This document shows, one piece after another, positions 6,334-10,896 of a stretch of DNA of 10,896 nucleotides. This DNA is from an uncultured Chromatiaceae bacterium (lineage in GTDB: Bacteria > Pseudomonadota > Gammaproteobacteria > Enterobacterales > Alteromonadaceae). The notes beneath the pieces are model-generated. The model searched no databases and was not told the DNA's origin. It was given only the letters and a program-made list of their open reading frames with translations. Every line of letters starts with the position of its first letter. Position 1 is the first letter of the stretch. Location: contig CAMLSF010000123.1 of the NCBI GenBank assembly GCA_946482615.1, positions 1-10,896 on the forward strand, in the 5' to 3' direction. The position numbers and the translations under genes are program-made.

Positions 6334-7845
6334 TTAAGCAGGTTGAATTCCCTGACTAAACCTCAACAACTGTTCCGGGTCGTAACGGCCTTTGAGCTGC
6401 TGCAGTTTTTCATAGTGACGACCATAATAAACTTCAGGCCAGTTTTTAATCAAAGCGTCTGTGTAATTTAAATAGGCACCACCCGTACTATAGGGCTGCA
6501 TCACAGTACGCATATGGTTGACCCAAAGCGCAGCCCCCTGCATCAGTTTTTCATCAGCGCCTACAGGACGACTGACCAGATACTGGGCACTAAAGACGGC
6601 ATCTCTGTGGGCAAAAGCCGTGTGATCGGCAGGCACAGAACTGATAGCGCCCCCCATCAGGGTCAATAAAATACCGCCGGATAAACCTTGTTGCTGGCGT
6701 TGTTGTACCTGGCCTAATAATGCTTCTAATCCTGCTCTGCTGATGGCTTGATTAAAAAAATCGGAACTGCCCGCCATAGCCACTCGTTTCAGTTTGGCCT
6801 GCTCTGACTGATGCGGTAATTTGCACTCCGGCATCTCTAAACCAGCGCAGTCGGTCAGCATATATTCGCGGTAATTATGCAGCACCACATCCTGCTCTAC
6901 GGGTTGCAACGGCAAACGCCTTAACCAATTCACCCATTGCTGCTGCAATAATTTAATCTGGCCTAAACTGGTGACCCGAATTTGCAATTGTGGTTCATGA
7001 TCTGGTTCACCACTCCACCATAAAGCCGCCTGAGACCATAAAGCTTCAGGCAACTGACGGCTCCAGTGTTGCCATAAATTCAGCACAGGCAAAGCATCTT
7101 TTAACGCAAAATAGGCATGACAACTTAAAATATCGGCCGTGGCAAAGGTTTGAAACTTCAGCCGGGTGACGATGCCAAACTGACCACCACCGCCGCCTCT
7201 TAAACCCCAGAATAAATCCGCGTTTTGCTGCTCATTACAACGCACCACCTCCCCATCTACAGTCACAACTTCGGCTTCCAGCAAAGCATCACAAGTCAAA
7301 CCATACAAGCGGTCTGCAATACCAAAACCCCCACCCAAAGTTAAACCGGCAATACCTACACCCACACAGCTGCCTCCCGGAATAGAGCGGCCTTTTTGAC
7401 TTAACTGATCATAAATATCACCGAGCTTAGCCCCGGCCCCTATCCAGGCCGTGTCGTCCTCAGCTTCATGCTGAATATCCGCCATTAACGCCAAATCCAG
7501 CAAAATGCCTTTGGTGCTCGAGTAACCGGCATAGTTATGACCACCACTGCGGCCTGTGACAGGCAATTGAAACCAGCGGGCAAAAGCTAAAATCTGCTGC
7601 ACATCGGCGGTAGTAGCACAACGGGCTATCACAGCAGGAATAATGGTATCAAAGCGGGAATTGGCGGCTTTATAAAATCGGCTAAAACCTGCATCTGCAG
7701 GAAATAATAACTGACCGGAAAAATCAGCTTTTAGCTGCTGCCAGTCGGTGACTGCAGGCAAAGCCCTGGCCGGACTAAACTGACAGCCAGCTAGCGTAGC
7801 TACAGCAGCAGCGCTGCTTAAAGTTAAAAAATGACGTCTGTCCAA
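6334..7845 (-). CDS. Tat-exported FAD-dependent oxidase, berberine-bridge/glucooligosaccharide-oxidase type, probable lipoprotein
   Basis: This 503-aa flavoprotein has a FAD_binding_4 (PCMH) domain at about 65-235 and a C-terminal BBE segment at about 458-503 (YLNYTDAL, YYGRHYEKL, KGRYDPEQLLRFSQGI). Both covalent flavin anchors are present: H103 in GRSGGHNYAG and C160 in GGSCVGVGIAGLTLGGGFG, so bicovalent FAD is expected. The N-terminus has a twin-arginine signal (DRRHFLTLSSAAA) followed by the lipobox L18-A-G-C21. Gln at +2 points to the outer membrane. Relatives oxidise carbohydrates or other alcohols with O2, often giving lactones and H2O2. The start is TTG 7845: there is no in-frame ATG before residue 121, and only this start (or ATT just upstream) keeps the Tat signal. 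The Shine-Dalgarno is weak (GAAAAG), so translation may be low. It is the first gene of the two-gene operon with the lactonase. Confidence 0.87.
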   Translation of the reverse strand: MDRRHFLTLSSAAAVATLAGCQFSPARALPAVTDWQQLKADFSGQLLFPADAGFSRFYKAANSRFDTIIPAVIARCATTADVQQILAFARWFQLPVTGRSGGHNYAGYSSTKGILLDLALMADIQHEAEDDTAWIGAGAKLGDIYDQLSQKGRSIPGGSCVGVGIAGLTLGGGFGIADRLYGLTCDALLEAEVVTVDGEVVRCNEQQNADLFWGLRGGGGGQFGIVTRLKFQTFATADILSCHAYFALKDALPVLNLWQHWSRQLPEALWSQAALWWSGEPDHEPQLQIRVTSLGQIKLLQQQWVNWLRRLPLQPVEQDVVLHNYREYMLTDCAGLEMPECKLPHQSEQAKLKRVAMAGSSDFFNQAISRAGLEALLGQVQQRQQQGLSGGILLTLMGGAISSVPADHTAFAHRDAVFSAQYLVSRPVGADEKLMQGAALWVNHMRTVMQPYSTGGAYLNYTDALIKNWPEVYYGRHYEKLQQLKGRYDPEQLLRFSQGIQPA

Positions 7846-7961
7846 AATGAAGTCTTTTCAAAATAACAACCGCAGGCAAAGTAGCATAAATTGGCTGAAT
7901 TCGGCTCGATTTTTATAGCACTGTCCATGTCCTACTCTGCGCAAGCCAAACCAATTTCTCC

Positions 7962-7990
7962 TTGCTGCCTGAAAAAAAGCTGTTTATGCT
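7962..7990 (+). promoter_or_regulatory. Candidate sigma70 promoter of the thiamine operon
   Basis: TTGCTG (7962-7967) and TATGCT (7985-7990) are separated by exactly 17 bp. They match consensus at 3/6 and 4/6 positions. Transcription would start near 7997, just a few bases before the P1 stem of the riboswitch, which is the expected geometry for a riboswitch leader. Confidence 0.5.
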
Positions 7991-8001
7991 GGCCACACTT
8001 A

Positions 8002-8102
8002 GCTTGTCGGAGTGCTGCACAAACCTGGTTTGTCAGCTGAGACCGCCCCTGGGCGGAATCCGTGGAACCTGAACAGGATAATACCTGCGGAGGGAAACAA
8101 GA
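8002..8102 (+). ncRNA. TPP riboswitch (THI element) upstream of thiC
   Basis: All conserved blocks are in order: CTTGT (8003-8007), which pairs with ACAAG (8097-8101) to form P1; CGGAGTGC just after it; CTGAGA (8037-8042); AACCTGA (8066-8072); and GGATAATACCTGCGGAGGGAA (about 8076-8096, minus spacing bases). A variable GC-rich hairpin, CCGCCCCTGGGCGG (8043-8056), takes the P3a position. The aptamer binds thiamine pyrophosphate and lowers expression of the following thiC-thiO genes. About 127 nt separate it from the thiC ATG, with no clear U-run terminator, which suggests control of translation initiation and possibly Rho-dependent termination. Confidence 0.96.
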
Positions 8103-8107
8103 GCGCA

Positions 8108-8135
8108 AACAGTGGCGGTGATCCGTCTGCCTGTT
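8108..8135 (+). other. Hairpin in the riboswitch expression-platform region
   Basis: AACAG (8108-8112) pairs with CTGTT (8131-8135), and GGCGG (8114-8118) pairs with CCGTC (8123-8127, one G-U) around loop TGAT, with a small internal loop. It lies directly after the aptamer and lacks a following U-tract, so it is not a standard terminator. It may take part in the switch or be incidental. The rest of 8136-8217 shows nothing else I can name. Confidence 0.3.
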
Positions 8136-8201
8136 GGCGCACTCATTCGGCTCATCTGTTGATGGCTGTCCACGCTTTTCCCAAGCTCTGTTGAAAATTA
8201 A

Positions 8202-10896
<2,695 letters not shown>

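Noticed and set aside
7894..7905. Near-palindrome GCTGAATTCGGC between the oxidase and thiamine operons
   Set aside because: Twelve bases with a mismatch around a common restriction-type core; too short to claim as an operator without a second copy.

Overview
The window looks like chromosome of a free-living gammaproteobacterium. The long TPR-type CadC/ToxR-like regulator, the Gln-rich proteins and a TPP-riboswitch-thiC-thiO arrangement fit the Rheinheimera/Alishewanella/alteromonad neighbourhood. That placement is an impression from protein style, not a database result. I see no rRNA, tRNA, CRISPR array, phage gene or transposase.

Layout. 1-249 is a leader with two near-identical 21-nt direct repeats. 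It precedes an exported SxxK serine hydrolase (beta-lactamase/esterase fold) on +, which ends at 1923. Convergent to it is a membrane-bound winged-helix/TPR regulator (1957-3540, -). A 274-bp divergent promoter region with repeated TTAACT sites separates that regulator from a 90-aa protein of unknown function (3815-4087, +), which has a hairpin terminator behind it. Next on + come a four-helix PACE-family (AceI-like) efflux protein (4212-4649) and an AraC-family regulator (4748-5455). Between these two lies a structured intergenic element of about 90 bp with nested inverted repeats.

On - (7845 to 5466) is a compact two-gene operon. It encodes a Tat-exported, probably lipid-anchored flavoprotein oxidase of the berberine-bridge/glucooligosaccharide-oxidase type, followed by a Sec-exported SMP-30/gluconolactonase beta-propeller. 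Together they read as an envelope pathway that would oxidise a sugar-like alcohol to a lactone and then open the lactone. The substrate is not visible from sequence.

7962-10896 on + is the start of a thiamine biosynthesis operon: a candidate promoter, a canonical TPP riboswitch, thiC (HMP-P synthase) and, overlapping by ATGA, the 5' part of thiO (glycine oxidase), which is cut by the window edge. ThiC makes the pyrimidine half of thiamine and ThiO supplies the dehydroglycine for the thiazole half. TPP binding to the leader should shut the operon down.

I found no clearly new multi-gene system. The best leads are the oxidase-lactonase module, the structured element between the PACE and AraC genes (it may set the AraC gene's start), the PACE protein with an altered second helix, and the small unknown protein divergent from the membrane regulator.
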